From the NCBI RefSeq assembly GCF_001894985.1, contig NZ_BCXG01000002.1, positions 62,001-126,000 of the forward strand: DNA of 64,000 nt, written 5' to 3'. Under the pieces are notes generated by a model. The model made no database searches and was not told the origin of the DNA. It was given only the letters and a program-made list of their open reading frames with translations. The position numbers were made by a program, and so were the translations under genes. Within the stretch, counting starts at the first letter, position 1, and each line of letters opens with the position of its first letter. Source of the stretch: Rhodococcus tukisamuensis NBRC 100609 (GTDB taxonomy: Bacteria > Actinomycetota > Actinomycetes > Mycobacteriales > Mycobacteriaceae). Positions 44,319 to 55,475 of the stretch are shown here, piece after piece.

Positions 44319-45652
44319 GCCCTCGCCGCTCCTATTCGCTACGCGCCCGCGTCGCCGCAGCCACCGCGCTCGGCGCCACCGTCATCGTCGCCCTGCTGGG
44401 AGTCTTTGTCGCGTTCGCGATCTCACGCAACAACATGAACCAACTGGACCGGCGGTTGGAGACGGCGACGCGGGTCCTGATCGCGAACGCCGCGACCGCC
44501 GCGTCGTTCCTGCCCACCTTCGGCGACGGTGGCGCGTTCGCCGTGACCATCCGGGCGGGAACCGACGTCATCGTGAGCACCCCCACCCGGCTTCCCGAAC
44601 TCGACCCCGGCGCCGCGACCGTGCACGTGGACGGCACCGCCTACCGGGTGAACACCAGCCGAATCGCCGACAGCGACAGCCTGATCTCGCTTGCCGTACC
44701 CGCGGCGGAGGCCCGTGACGTCACCGCAGAACAGCAACGCTGGGTGGCGGTCTCCGGTGTGCTCGCGATCGCCGCCGCCGGCGGTCTCGGCTGGATCTTC
44801 GGGGGCCGGGCGGTCCGGCCGATCACCGCGTTGACGCGGCACATCGGTGCCGGCACGCCGCAGCCCGGCCCGCCGCCGAAGGTCTCCGGCGTCCGGGAGG
44901 CCGAGGAGCTGGCGGACGAGCTGGAACTGATGCTCGCGCGGATCGCCGAGGCGCAGGCGCAGTCCGCGGCGTCTCTGGACACCGCCCGCGACTTCGCCGC
45001 CGCGTCGGCGCACGAACTGCGGACCCCGCTGACCGCGATGCGCACCGACATCGAGGTCCTCAGCACCCTCCAACTCGACGACGCCCAACGCGCCGAGATC
45101 CTCGGAGACCTGGCACGCACCCAGGGCCGCGTCGAGGCCACCCTGTCCGCGCTCGAACGGCTCGCGTCGGGCGAGCTGTCCAGCGAACGCGACCACGTGC
45201 CCACCGACCTGGCCGAGCTGTGTGACATCGCCGCCCAGGAGGCCATGCGCCAACTGCCCGGCCTCGCGGTGCGGGTGGAGTCCGACCCCTCACTGGTCAT
45301 CAACGGCCTGCCCGCCGGCCTGCGACTCGCGCTGGACAACGCGATCGCCAACGCGGTCCGGCACGGCGGGGGGTCGACGGTGGTGCTGACGGCCCGGCGC
45401 AGCGGGCCGGAGGCGGTGACGGTCACCGTCGACGACAACGGCACCGGCGTGCCGGTGACCGAGCGTGAAGCGGTGTTCGAGCGCTTCGTCCGAGGCTCCG
45501 GTGCCGCGCGTGGCGGGTCGGGACTGGGCCTGGCGCTGGTGGCACAGCAGGCCCAGTTGCACGGCGGCCGGGCCTACTTCGAGGACAGCGAACTGGGCGG
45601 CGCCCGCCTGGTGCTCGAGTTCGCGGCGCCGCGAAACCAGCCGCGAGGCTAG
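44315..45652 (+). CDS. prrB: Sensor histidine kinase PrrB
   Basis: The 445-residue kinase has two membrane helices (about 16-36 and 143-163) flanking a sensor region, a HAMP-like linker, a phospho-acceptor H233 in SAHELRTPL, and a HATPase_c domain ([13 protein letters not shown], then GSGLGLALV). Its length matches M. tuberculosis PrrB (446 residues as I recall). It phosphorylates PrrA, whose gene overlaps its start. The stimulus is not readable from sequence. A strong bidirectional hairpin follows 58 bp downstream. Confidence 0.92.
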   Translation: MSPRRSYSLRARVAAATALGATVIVALLGVFVAFAISRNNMNQLDRRLETATRVLIANAATAASFLPTFGDGGAFAVTIRAGTDVIVSTPTRLPELDPGAATVHVDGTAYRVNTSRIADSDSLISLAVPAAEARDVTAEQQRWVAVSGVLAIAAAGGLGWIFGGRAVRPITALTRHIGAGTPQPGPPPKVSGVREAEELADELELMLARIAEAQAQSAASLDTARDFAAASAHELRTPLTAMRTDIEVLSTLQLDDAQRAEILGDLARTQGRVEATLSALERLASGELSSERDHVPTDLAELCDIAAQEAMRQLPGLAVRVESDPSLVINGLPAGLRLALDNAIANAVRHGGGSTVVLTARRSGPEAVTVTVDDNGTGVPVTEREAVFERFVRGSGAARGGSGLGLALVAQQAQLHGGRAYFEDSELGGARLVLEFAAPRNQPRG

Positions 45653-45710
45653 GTGCCGGTGGTGTCGCCCTCCGACCCCACCCAGACCGACCTTCGGACC
45701 CGGATCGGAA

Positions 45711-45746
45711 ACAGGGCCCCGCATCGGTGTCGATGCGGGGCCCTGT
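45711..45746. terminator. Bidirectional terminator between prrB and the FKBP gene
   Basis: ACAGGGCCCCGCATCG and its exact reverse complement form a 16-bp stem with a GTGT loop. It sits between convergent genes. Confidence 0.85.
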
Positions 45747-45770
45747 CTGCGATGCGTCTTGGCTGTGTGA

Positions 45771-46496
45771 CTACCTCGTGCCGAGCAGGTCGATCACGAA
45801 GACCAGCGTCTTGCCGGAGAGCTGGTGCCCACCACCGGCCGGACCGTAGGCCAGCTCCGGCGGAACCGTGAGCTTGCGGCGGCCGCCGACCTTCATGCCG
45901 GGGATACCCTTCTGCCAGCCCGGAATCAGCTGGGCGAGAGGGAACTTCACGGAATCGCCACGCAGGAACGAGGAGTCGAACACCTCGTTGGTGTCGAACT
46001 CGACGCCGTGGTAGTGGACGTCGACGACGGCGCCGGGCTGCGCCTCCGCGCCGTCACCGACCTCGATGTCCTCGATCACGAGCTCTGCGGGTGCCGGGCC
46101 GGTGGCCGGCTCGATCACCGGCGCCGCCGGCGGAACCACGACGTCGAGCAGGTCGATCACGAAGACCAGCGTCTTGCCGGAGAGCTGGTGCCCACCGCCG
46201 GCCGGGCCGTAGGCCAGCTCCGGCGGGATGGTCAGCTGACGGCGTCCCCCGACCTTCATGCCGGGGATGCCCTCCTGCCAGCCGGCGATCAGGCCCGCGA
46301 GCGGGAACTTGATGGACTCGCCGCGGCTCCAGGAGGAGTCGAACTCCTCGCCGGACTCGAACTCGACTCCGAGGTAGTGGACCTCGACCTTGGCGCCGGG
46401 AGTGGCCTCGGCGCCGTCACCGACGGTGATGTCCTTGATCACGAGCTCGGTGGGCGGGGGGCCCTCCTGAAACTCGATTACCGGCTCGTTGCTCAT
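45771..46496 (-). CDS. Tandem FKBP-type peptidyl-prolyl isomerase
   Basis: The 241-residue protein has two FKBP domains (about residues 14-117 and 133-241) joined by a Pro/Ala-rich linker (VVPPAAPVIEPATGPAP). Each has the FKBP core VEVHYLGVEF or VDVHYHGVEF, FDSSWSRG or FDSSFLRG, GWQEGIPGMKVGGRR or its variant, and PPELAYGPAGGG. It catalyses cis-trans prolyl isomerisation; it has no signal peptide, so it is cytoplasmic. It lies just downstream of gltA2 with a five-base gap. The last 27 codons of the two domain cores are almost identical in DNA (see the repeat entries), a sign of recent duplication or gene conversion. Confidence 0.93.
   Translation of the reverse strand: MSNEPVIEFQEGPPPTELVIKDITVGDGAEATPGAKVEVHYLGVEFESGEEFDSSWSRGESIKFPLAGLIAGWQEGIPGMKVGGRRQLTIPPELAYGPAGGGHQLSGKTLVFVIDLLDVVVPPAAPVIEPATGPAPAELVIEDIEVGDGAEAQPGAVVDVHYHGVEFDTNEVFDSSFLRGDSVKFPLAQLIPGWQKGIPGMKVGGRRKLTVPPELAYGPAGGGHQLSGKTLVFVIDLLGTR
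45783..45863 (-). repeat. Direct repeat within the FKBP gene, copy A (domain 2)
   Basis: This 81-bp segment codes for PPELAYGPAGGGHQLSGKT and the following strand of domain 2. It matches copy B at 46146-46226 with two mismatches, both silent. Confidence 0.9.
46146..46226 (-). repeat. Direct repeat within the FKBP gene, copy B (domain 1)
   Basis: This 81-bp segment codes for the same residues in domain 1. The rest of the two domains is clearly diverged, so the match is localised. Confidence 0.9.
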
Positions 46497-46501
46497 GCGG
46501 G

Positions 46502-47800
<1,299 letters not shown>

Positions 47801-47892
47801 GGATGACCCCTCTCAAACTCGAACCTTGCGAGTAGCAATATCAGTCGAGTAGAACCTAGTCGCAGTCAGCTTCGGCTGCCCAGCGAGGGTCG

Positions 47893-47915
47893 CTGTGGCG
47901 CTCTGTGCGCCACAG
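47893..47915 (-). terminator. Hairpin after the aldose epimerase gene
   Basis: CTGTGGCGC and its exact reverse complement flank a TCTGT loop, 30 bp past the epimerase stop on the minus strand. The gltA2 promoter must lie in the remaining 92 bp of the gap. Confidence 0.6.
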
Positions 47916-47944
47916 TCAAAGTGCCGTGAGCTGTGGTTATCCGA

Positions 47945-48892
47945 TCAGCATATGCCCAGCCCCCAGCTTCCGCTCCAAGTTTGCCCGGGCGCGAGAACAA
48001 GTTGGTCGATGCCCGAGTTGAAGGCGTCCGGCGGGCAGGTCATCGGCTCGACGGCCAGCGCCCGGCCGCGGCCCGGGTAGCCCTTCCCGGTCTCGGGATC
48101 CGCGGTGAACACCTGGATCCAGCCGAACCGGCGGTCCGTCCACAACACCGTGCCGGCGCCGTCCGGTGCGCGCAGCACGTGCCGGGCCCGGCCGTCGGGG
48201 TCCGGCACGATCGAGCTGAACGGGGTGTCCAACCGCACGCCCGCGAGGTCGCGTGGCGAGGTGAAGTCGAACTCGGTGCCGTAGACGGACTGCGAGTTGC
48301 CCTCGGGCAGCATCCGGTCCGGGTCGAGAGGCAGCCGGGTGCCCGCGGTCAGCTGCAGCGTGCAGTCGTCGAGCGGGGTGTCCCCGACGCGGACGTAGGT
48401 GTGCACGCCGAGCCCGAACGGGGCCGGCATCGCGCCGATGTTGGTGGCGGTGTGGGTGACGGTGAGACCGTCCGGGCCCAGCTCGTGACGCACCCCGACC
48501 TGCAGCGGGTACGGCCAGCCCTTGTGCAGGCCCACCCGGATCGTCTGCTCGACACTGCTCTCGGTACGTTCGACGAGCTGCCACTCGTCCCGTCGCACGA
48601 GGCCGTGGATGGCGTTGTGCCGGTCCGGTTCGGTGATCGACAACTGATGCTCGACGCCGTCGAAAACGAAGTGCCCGTCCCGGAGCCGGTTGGGCCACGG
48701 CGCCAGCACCAGTCCCGCCGACAGCGGCGGCCGCTCCTGTGCGGACCACGTCTCGGTGAGGGCCCGGCCGTCGCACTCGAGCAGTCGCAACGCGGCGCCG
48801 CGGGAGACCACCTCGGCGCGGTAACCACCGAAGCTGAGCGGGTAGGCGCGCACGCCGGCGGACTCGATCACGCGGGACACGGACTCAGGCAT
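47945..48892 (-). CDS. Aldose 1-epimerase (galactose mutarotase-like)
   Basis: The 315-residue beta-sandwich protein shows the aldose 1-epimerase pattern: LAPWPNRLRDGHFVFDGVEHQL, HNAIHGLVRR (the catalytic-site His region), PFGLGVHTYVR and PDAFNSG (the C-terminal acid). It interconverts anomers of sugars such as glucose or galactose and is cytoplasmic. The natural substrate may be a sugar phosphate or a disaccharide rather than galactose, because no gal genes are nearby. The ATG at 48892 is the natural start. A hairpin follows 30 bp after the stop. Confidence 0.88.
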   Translation of the reverse strand: MPESVSRVIESAGVRAYPLSFGGYRAEVVSRGAALRLLECDGRALTETWSAQERPPLSAGLVLAPWPNRLRDGHFVFDGVEHQLSITEPDRHNAIHGLVRRDEWQLVERTESSVEQTIRVGLHKGWPYPLQVGVRHELGPDGLTVTHTATNIGAMPAPFGLGVHTYVRVGDTPLDDCTLQLTAGTRLPLDPDRMLPEGNSQSVYGTEFDFTSPRDLAGVRLDTPFSSIVPDPDGRARHVLRAPDGAGTVLWTDRRFGWIQVFTADPETGKGYPGRGRALAVEPMTCPPDAFNSGIDQLVLAPGQTWSGSWGLGIC

Positions 48893-48916
48893 GGATCCCA
48901 GTGTCCACGAATCGCC

Positions 48917-50218
48917 TCACCTTGCCACCGAATCCGACGCTCGGCCCTCCCCGACGCGGTATCGGAGGAACATCGGGAACGCCAGGCAGGCGAGGGCCAC
49001 CCCGACCACCACCAGGATGCCGCCGCCGGCCGCGGCGACCGCGGTGCCGACCGATGCGGCGGCCGCCCCGTGCAGCACGTCGCCCATCCGGGGGCCGCCC
49101 GCGACCACCACGATGAACACGCCCTGCAGTCGGCCGCGCATCTCGTCGGTCGCCACCTGCTGGAGCATGGTGCTGCGGAACGCCGCGGAGACCATGTCGA
49201 CCGCGCCGCCGAACGCCAGGAACCCCAGCGCCACCCAGAGGAAGATCGCGCTGTCACCGGGGCTGGCCAGCCCGACCGTGACGCCGAAGCCCACCATCGC
49301 CAGCCCCCAGAGCACGATGCACGCCACCACCGCACGGCCTTGGTACCGCACCCCCGGCAACCAGCCGGAGAAGACGCCGCCGAGCACCGCGCCCGCGGAC
49401 ATCGCCGCGAACAGCAGGCCCAGCGCGACGCCGCCGGTCACCGGGTCCCCGAACGTCTCGTTGGCGATCTGCGGGAACAGCGCCCGCGGCATGCCGAACA
49501 CCATCGCGACGATGTCCACCACGAACGAGGCCAGCAGCACCTTCTGCGTCGACAGGTACCGGAACCCGTCCAGCACGGCACGCAGCCCGGCCTTCGTGGT
49601 GTGCCCGGTCGGCGGCAGCGCGGGCAGAGCCAGCACCGCCCACAGCGTCGCCATCAGCAGCACCGTGTCGATCAGGTACAGGCTGGCCAGCCCGATCGTC
49701 GGGATCAGCACGCCGGCCAGCAGCGGCCCGGCGATCGCGCCGAACTGCACGACCGTCATGTTCAGGGAGTTGGCCGCCGGCAACTGGTCGCCGGGGATCA
49801 GCCTCGGGATGATCGCGGCGCGGGTCGGCTGGTTGACCGCGAAGAACGCCTGCTGCACCGAGAACAACCCGAGTACCACCCAGACGTTGGCCATGCCGGC
49901 CGCGGCCTGCGCCCAGAACAGCAGCGAGGTCACCGACAGCCCGATCGTGGTGATCGTCATCAGCCGCCGCCGGTCCATCACGTCGGCGAGCGCGCCGCCC
50001 CACAGGCCGAAAAGCACCAGCGGGACCAGCGCGAACACCCCCGTCAGCCCGACGTAGGCCGAACTCTGGGTGATCTCGTAGACCTGCTGCGGCACCGCGA
50101 CCACGCTGAGCTGCGCACCGATGACGGTGACGACGCCCGACACCCACAACCGCCGGTAGTGCGGCTCGCGCAGCGGGGTGGTGTCGGCCAGCAGCCGCCG
50201 ACGGGGTTTCCCGGTCAC
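48917..50218 (-). CDS. MFS exporter (EntS-like)
   Basis: The 433-residue transporter has 12 predicted membrane helices and the major-facilitator loop motif [13 protein letters not shown] between helices 2 and 3. The N-terminal sequence [29 protein letters not shown] is typical of the EntS-like subfamily, which exports siderophores or other small molecules. Substrate unknown. The GTG at 50218 overlaps the pdxH stop as GTGA, so it is translated from the pdxH transcript. The aldose epimerase gene follows after 24 bp on the same strand. Confidence 0.88.
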   Translation of the reverse strand: MTGKPRRRLLADTTPLREPHYRRLWVSGVVTVIGAQLSVVAVPQQVYEITQSSAYVGLTGVFALVPLVLFGLWGGALADVMDRRRLMTITTIGLSVTSLLFWAQAAAGMANVWVVLGLFSVQQAFFAVNQPTRAAIIPRLIPGDQLPAANSLNMTVVQFGAIAGPLLAGVLIPTIGLASLYLIDTVLLMATLWAVLALPALPPTGHTTKAGLRAVLDGFRYLSTQKVLLASFVVDIVAMVFGMPRALFPQIANETFGDPVTGGVALGLLFAAMSAGAVLGGVFSGWLPGVRYQGRAVVACIVLWGLAMVGFGVTVGLASPGDSAIFLWVALGFLAFGGAVDMVSAAFRSTMLQQVATDEMRGRLQGVFIVVVAGGPRMGDVLHGAAAASVGTAVAAAGGGILVVVGVALACLAFPMFLRYRVGEGRASDSVAR

Positions 50219-50916
50219 GGTTGCAGTCGCGTCGCGGTCCAGCCGCCCTCGGCTCGGGTGACGAGCACCCGGTTGTGCATGCGGTTGGCGCGGCCCTGCC
50301 AGAACTCGACGGTCTCCGGCCGGAGCAGGAGTCCGCCCCAGTCCGGCAGCACCGGAACCTGTTCCGTGTCTGCGAACCGCGCGGTGACCTCCGCGAGCCT
50401 CGCGTCGAGGGCGCTCCGGGACTCGATCGGCTGCGACTGCTGCGAGGCCCAGGCGCCGAGCTGCGAACCCCGCGGGCGGGTGTGCCAGTAGGCGGCGGTG
50501 ACCTCGGGGGCCACCCGTTCGACCGGGCCGCGGACCGTGACCTGGTGTGCGAACGCGGTCCAGGCGAAGGTCGCCGAGGCGTACGGGACGGCCGCGAGTT
50601 GCCTGGCCTTGGTGGAGCCGTAGTTGGTGTAGAAAACCAGCCCTTCCTCGGACAACCCCTTGCACAGGACCGTGCGCGAGGCCGGCCGACCCGCCTCGTC
50701 GACGGTCGCCAGCACCATCGCATTCGGCTCGACCACGCCGGCGGAACGGGCCTGGTCGAGCCACCGGCGCAGCAGCGGCAACCAGCCGTCTTCGAGGGCC
50801 GCGACATCCAGGTTCGATTCCGGGGCAGGCGAATTCATCGCCTGAGCCGCGTATCCCACGCGCATCGCGGCCAGGTCGGCGGGTACCGCGGGCAGGTTGT
50901 CGGAATCGGGTGACAC
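50215..50916 (-). CDS. pdxH: Pyridoxamine 5'-phosphate oxidase
   Basis: The 233-residue FMN enzyme makes pyridoxal 5'-phosphate. PdxH motifs: [75 protein letters not shown], and [13 protein letters not shown] near the end. Its product is the cofactor of SerC, encoded 1.5 kb away. The start is uncertain: GTG 50916 gives [22 protein letters not shown]; the ATG at 50865 would remove 17 residues. No clear ribosome site precedes either, so a leaderless start is possible. It diverges from citA across a 239-bp gap. Confidence 0.92.
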   Translation of the reverse strand: MSPDSDNLPAVPADLAAMRVGYAAQAMNSPAPESNLDVAALEDGWLPLLRRWLDQARSAGVVEPNAMVLATVDEAGRPASRTVLCKGLSEEGLVFYTNYGSTKARQLAAVPYASATFAWTAFAHQVTVRGPVERVAPEVTAAYWHTRPRGSQLGAWASQQSQPIESRSALDARLAEVTARFADTEQVPVLPDWGGLLLRPETVEFWQGRANRMHNRVLVTRAEGGWTATRLQP

Positions 50917-51004
50917 GGGTGAACACGTTACTACCGGGTACGCACTCCCCGACCGGCGCGTGTTAGGGGATAGAGTTTCGAGACAACCGGACCCGCCGAA
51001 TGGG

Positions 51005-51029
51005 GATTCGCACCCGCGATTCGCACCCG
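51005..51029. repeat. Short tandem repeat upstream of citA
   Basis: GATTCGCACCCG occurs twice, at 51005-51016 and 51018-51029, one base apart, in the pdxH-citA gap. It may be a regulator-binding site; no known motif is matched. Confidence 0.4.
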
Positions 51030-51155
51030 GCAGGGTCAGCAGTTTGCGCGGCGGCTCGTGCCTGTGAACCATGCATGCGCCCGCAAGACGGTCGAAGCTT
51101 AAGTCAGTGGTGCAGCCCGGACCGGCGGCACTGAAGATGAGGAGAGTCCACGAGC

Positions 51156-52283
51156 ATGGCAGCGAGCGCGGTAGTACCCGAGGATTTTGTGAGTGGACTC
51201 GAGGGCGTCGTCGCCTTCACCACCGACATTGCCGAGCCTGACAAGGACGGTGGCGCGCTCCGCTACCGCGGCGTCGACATCGAGGACCTGGTCGGTCGCG
51301 GTGTCACCTTCGGCGATGTGTGGGCCCTGCTCGTGGACGGCCAGTTCGGCCAGGGCCTGCCGCCCGCCGAGCCGTTCCCGCTCCCGATCCACACCGGCGA
51401 CGTCCGCGTCGACGTACAGGCCGGCCTGGCCATGCTGGCACCGATCTGGGGCTACCAGCCGCTGCTCGACATCGACGACGAGACGGCCCGCGACCAGCTG
51501 GCCCGCGCCTCCGTCATGGCGCTGTCCTACGTCGCCCAGTCGGCCCGCGGCATCTACCAGCCCGCCGTGCCGCAGAAGGTCATCGACGAGTGCTCCACCG
51601 TCACTGCACGTTTCATGACCCGCTGGAAGGGTGACCCGGACCCGCGGCACACCGAGGCCATCGACGCCTACTGGGTGTCCGCCGCCGAGCACGGCATGAA
51701 CGCGTCCACCTTCACCGCCCGCGTCATCGCCTCCACCGGCGCCGACGTCGCGGCCTCGCTGTCCGGCGCCATCGGCGCGATGTCCGGCCCGCTGCACGGC
51801 GGCGCCCCGGCCCGCGTGCTGCCGATGATCGAGGAGACCGAGCGGACGGGCGACGCCCGCGCGCTGGTCAAGGGCATCCTCGACCGCAAGGAGAAGCTGA
51901 TGGGCTTCGGGCACCGCGTGTACCGCGCGGAGGACCCCCGGGCCCGCGTGCTCCGCGCCACCGCCAAGCGCCTGGCCGCGCCGCGCTTCGAGGCGGCCGC
52001 CGCGCTGGAGCAGGCCGCGCTCGCCGAGCTGCGCGAGCGTCGCCCGGACCGCGCCATCGAGACCAACGTCGAGTTCTGGGCCGCGGTCATCCTGGACTTC
52101 GCCGAGGTGCCCGCGCACATGATGCCCGCGATGTTCACCTGCGGCCGTACCGCCGGCTGGTGTGCGCACATCATGGAGCAGAAGCGCCTGGGCAAGCTGG
52201 TCCGCCCGGCCGCCATCTACACCGGCCCCGAGCCCCGCACCCCGGACACCGTCGCCGGCTGGGACCTGGTCGGCAAGGTCTAG
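51156..52283 (+). CDS. citA: Citrate synthase 2, CitA
   Basis: The 375-residue enzyme is shorter than GltA2 and close to M. tuberculosis CitA (Rv0889c) in the regions [62 protein letters not shown] and [16 protein letters not shown]. The catalytic MGFGHRVY motif is intact. It is probably a second citrate or 2-methylcitrate synthase; the propionate enzyme PrpE at 35466 would supply propionyl-CoA for the latter. GATGAGGAG lies 12 bases before the ATG at 51156, a rather long spacing. It is followed by a terminator and serC. Confidence 0.92.
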   Translation: MAASAVVPEDFVSGLEGVVAFTTDIAEPDKDGGALRYRGVDIEDLVGRGVTFGDVWALLVDGQFGQGLPPAEPFPLPIHTGDVRVDVQAGLAMLAPIWGYQPLLDIDDETARDQLARASVMALSYVAQSARGIYQPAVPQKVIDECSTVTARFMTRWKGDPDPRHTEAIDAYWVSAAEHGMNASTFTARVIASTGADVAASLSGAIGAMSGPLHGGAPARVLPMIEETERTGDARALVKGILDRKEKLMGFGHRVYRAEDPRARVLRATAKRLAAPRFEAAAALEQAALAELRERRPDRAIETNVEFWAAVILDFAEVPAHMMPAMFTCGRTAGWCAHIMEQKRLGKLVRPAAIYTGPEPRTPDTVAGWDLVGKV

Positions 52284-52316
52284 TTCACAGGCTCCGCTGC
52301 TACACCGCACCACAGC

Positions 52317-52356
52317 GAACGGCCGGGCGAGCTCACACCGAGCCGCCCGGCCGTTC
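52317..52356 (+). terminator. Terminator after citA
   Basis: GAACGGCCGGGCG and CGCCCGGCCGTTC make a 13-bp stem around a 14-bp loop, 33 bp after the citA stop. A TAAACT at 52369-52374 just beyond could be a -10 element for serC. Confidence 0.75.
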
Positions 52357-52413
52357 CACGTGGGCGTCTAAACTACCCGTACACAGGGCCCATCAACGCT
52401 TAGGACACATTGA

Positions 52414-53541
<1,128 letters not shown>

Positions 53542-53550
53542 CCACTGCAC

Positions 53551-53592
53551 ACGAGAGCAGCCCCCGACCTCGAGGTCGGGGGCTGCTCTCGT
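53551..53592. terminator. Perfect palindromic terminator after serC
   Basis: The 42 bp are an exact palindrome with 21-bp arms and no loop (centre CTCGAG), beginning ACGAGAGCAGCCCCCGACC. It separates convergent serC and the secreted-protein gene. Confidence 0.85.
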
Positions 53593-53604
53593 CTCGGCCG
53601 GGTG

Positions 53605-54132
53605 TCAGCTGCCGAAGGTGCTCAGCACGCCGTTGATCAGGCCCGCGATAGCGCCCAGCGGGTCTTCTGCGGAGCCGCCGGCGGGGGCCGTGCCCTTACC
53701 GCCGGTCACGGTGACCTTGGACACGGGGATCGGGTCCTGGTAGTCGGTGTCGCCGTCTTCCTTGCACTTGGTGCGGACCTGGTACTCGCCGTCCTCGAAG
53801 GTCGCCGAGGTGCCGGTGCCCGACGCGTCGACCAGGATCTGGCCGGCAACCATCTTCTCGCCCTCGATGAGGAAGCTCTCGCCGACCTTCGTGGTCTTGT
53901 CGAGGACGGTGGCGTCGGGCTGGTAGACGGTGCCCTCGCACTTGACGAACGCCTTGGTGGTGTTCAGGCCGGTCATCGCGATGGAGATGGTGCCCTTGCC
54001 CTCGTCGGCGGTGACGGTCGCGGCGCTGGTGACGGCGGCGGAGCCGATGGCCGGGTTGGCGACGAGGCCGAGCACGGAGAGGCCGGCAACGGCGCCGACG
54101 GCGGCCAGGTGCCGCTTCATGGAGGTAGCCAC
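53605..54132 (-). CDS. Small secreted protein under a probable iron box
   Basis: This 175-residue precursor has a Sec signal peptide (KRHLAAVGAVAGLSVLGLVANPAIGSAA). The mature protein is about 143 residues, acidic and beta-rich by pattern, with two cysteines (KCEGT and RTKCKED) that may form a disulfide, and a Gly/Ala-rich C-terminus. I recognise no named family. The GTG at 54132 is chosen because AAGGGA lies upstream; the ATG at 54120 is an alternative. Its upstream region holds a 31-bp palindrome resembling a DtxR/IdeR iron box (54186-54216), so it is likely iron-repressed. The gene is monocistronic between two hairpins. Confidence 0.75.
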   Translation of the reverse strand: MATSMKRHLAAVGAVAGLSVLGLVANPAIGSAAVTSAATVTADEGKGTISIAMTGLNTTKAFVKCEGTVYQPDATVLDKTTKVGESFLIEGEKMVAGQILVDASGTGTSATFEDGEYQVRTKCKEDGDTDYQDPIPVSKVTVTGGKGTAPAGGSAEDPLGAIAGLINGVLSTFGS

Positions 54133-54185
54133 GAGAGTTGTCCCTTCGGTCTGCGTCCGATCCCGGAGGACGAACCGCACATATG

Positions 54186-54216
54186 TTTAGCCTGCCCTAC
54201 GTTAGGGCAGGCTAAA
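54186..54216. promoter_or_regulatory. Probable DtxR/IdeR iron box
   Basis: Arms TTTAGCCTGCCCTA and TAGGGCAGGCTAAA flank CGT in a perfect 14-3-14 palindrome, 54 bp before the secreted-protein start. The half TTAGGGCAGGCTAA matches the DtxR/IdeR consensus TTAGGTTAGGCTAACCTAA at most positions. No hairpin-plus-T tract is seen. Confidence 0.6.
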
Positions 54217-54284
54217 GTTAATGAGATTCCACACTCGAAGTCAACTCATGTGATGGCCGGCACAACGCGGGGCGACTCAGACAG

Positions 54285-54317
54285 GTCAGCCCCCGGCACG
54301 TGATGCCGGGGGCTGAC
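54285..54317 (-). terminator. Terminator after the RidA gene
   Basis: GTCAGCCCCCGGCA pairs with TGCCGGGGGCTGAC across a CGTGA loop (14-bp stem), 18 bp beyond the RidA stop. Confidence 0.8.
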
Positions 54318-54334
54318 TCGCTGCCGAGGCGGTG

Positions 54335-54724
54335 CTACTCGACGATCAGGGCGTCGGCCTCGATCTCGACCAGCAGCGCGGGGTCGATGAGCGCGCTGAC
54401 CTCGAGGATCGTCGTCGCGGGACGGATGTCGCCGAAGACCTCACCGTGCGCGAGCCCGGCCTCCTCCCACCGGCTCATGTCGGTGAGGTAGATCCGGGTG
54501 CGGATCACGTCCTCGGGCTTCGCGCCCGCCTCCGCGAGGGCCGCGACGACCCGGCTGACGGCCTCACGGGTCTGCTCGGCGAGGCTGTCGCCGCCGACCG
54601 GGCCGTCGGGGCCCGACGCGGTGGTTCCGGACACCGACACCTGCTGGCCGATGCGGACGGCCCGCGAGTAACCGATCTTCGACTCCCAGTCGGAGCCGGA
54701 CGAGATGTTGTTTCGATTCGACAT
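54335..54724 (-). CDS. RidA-family protein
   Basis: The 129-residue protein has the RidA/YjgF pattern: YSRAVRIGQQVSVSGTTASGPDG, QTREAVSRVVAALAEAGAKPEDVIRTRIYLTDMSRWEEAG and RPATTILEVSALIDPALLVEIEADAL, the last containing the conserved catalytic arginine region. RidA enzymes hydrolyse reactive enamine/imine intermediates made by PLP enzymes. The ATG at 54724 is clear. It lies 12 bp downstream of the deaminase gene on the same strand, likely one transcript. Confidence 0.92.
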   Translation of the reverse strand: MSNRNNISSGSDWESKIGYSRAVRIGQQVSVSGTTASGPDGPVGGDSLAEQTREAVSRVVAALAEAGAKPEDVIRTRIYLTDMSRWEEAGLAHGEVFGDIRPATTILEVSALIDPALLVEIEADALIVE

Positions 54725-54736
54725 GGGGAGATTCTG

Positions 54737-55258
54737 TCAGGGCTCCCCCACCGCCTCCGCAGGCAACGTCTGGTTCTCCGCCACGAACCGATGGAAGGGC
54801 GCGAGCGCCTCGTCCCCGAGATGCGGCCCGCTGACCACCGTCCCCTGGTTCGCCGACGCGATCACCTCCGCGCAGCCCAGCGTGAACCGCGGTCCGCCGC
54901 TGAGGATTCCGCCGAACTGTGCGGCCGCGGCACCGAACACCACCCGGCGCACCCCCGCCCACACCATGGCCGCCGCACACATCGGACAGGGCTCTCCGCT
55001 CGCGTAGACCGTGGCCCCGACGAGTTGGCCGGCATTGCCCTCGCCGCATGCGGTGGTGACGGCGTCGAGTTCGGCGTGCTCGGTGACGTCACCCGACGTG
55101 GTCACGGAATTGGCGCCCTCGGCCACGACCGTGCCGTCCGCTCCCACGACCACCGCGCCGAAGGGGCGGTTCCCGGCATCGCCCGTCTCGACCGCCAGCT
55201 CGATCGCCCGCCTCAGGTGTGCCCGGTCGACCCTGTCAATGCTGCCTCGATCCGACAT
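54737..55258 (-). CDS. Nucleoside/guanine-type deaminase (cytidine deaminase fold)
   Basis: The 173-residue zinc enzyme has the CMP/dCMP-deaminase fold motifs: HAE at 61-63 and PCPMC at 90-94, the zinc ligands and catalytic glutamate. The segments NRPFGAVVVGADG and GEPCPMCAAAMVWAGVRRVVFG are close to guanine deaminase and tRNA adenosine deaminase groups. Its shorter C-terminal helix and LSGGPRFTLGCAEV segment lean towards nucleobase deaminases, but tRNA editing cannot be excluded. The ATG at 55258 is preferred over further-upstream ATGs because it gives the family length. A 217-bp divergent gap separates it from sepH. Confidence 0.85.
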   Translation of the reverse strand: MSDRGSIDRVDRAHLRRAIELAVETGDAGNRPFGAVVVGADGTVVAEGANSVTTSGDVTEHAELDAVTTACGEGNAGQLVGATVYASGEPCPMCAAAMVWAGVRRVVFGAAAAQFGGILSGGPRFTLGCAEVIASANQGTVVSGPHLGDEALAPFHRFVAENQTLPAEAVGEP

Positions 55259-55475
55259 CTCGACGATCCTCCTCAGTTCGCCTCGACCACTGTCGCCTCG
55301 CCCGAAATGCCCGTCGGATCCATTCTCGCGGACCGGGTGCGAGTTGGGAACCAGAGAGAGTAGCGCGCCGCAAATCAAAGACCACAGCCGGATGTGGCGT
55401 GTCATCCCGTCCCACCGATCACGGGTCGGTTACAGTCCCTCCGCGGAGTATCGCGAGTGGTGCGATGAGGAGGTC

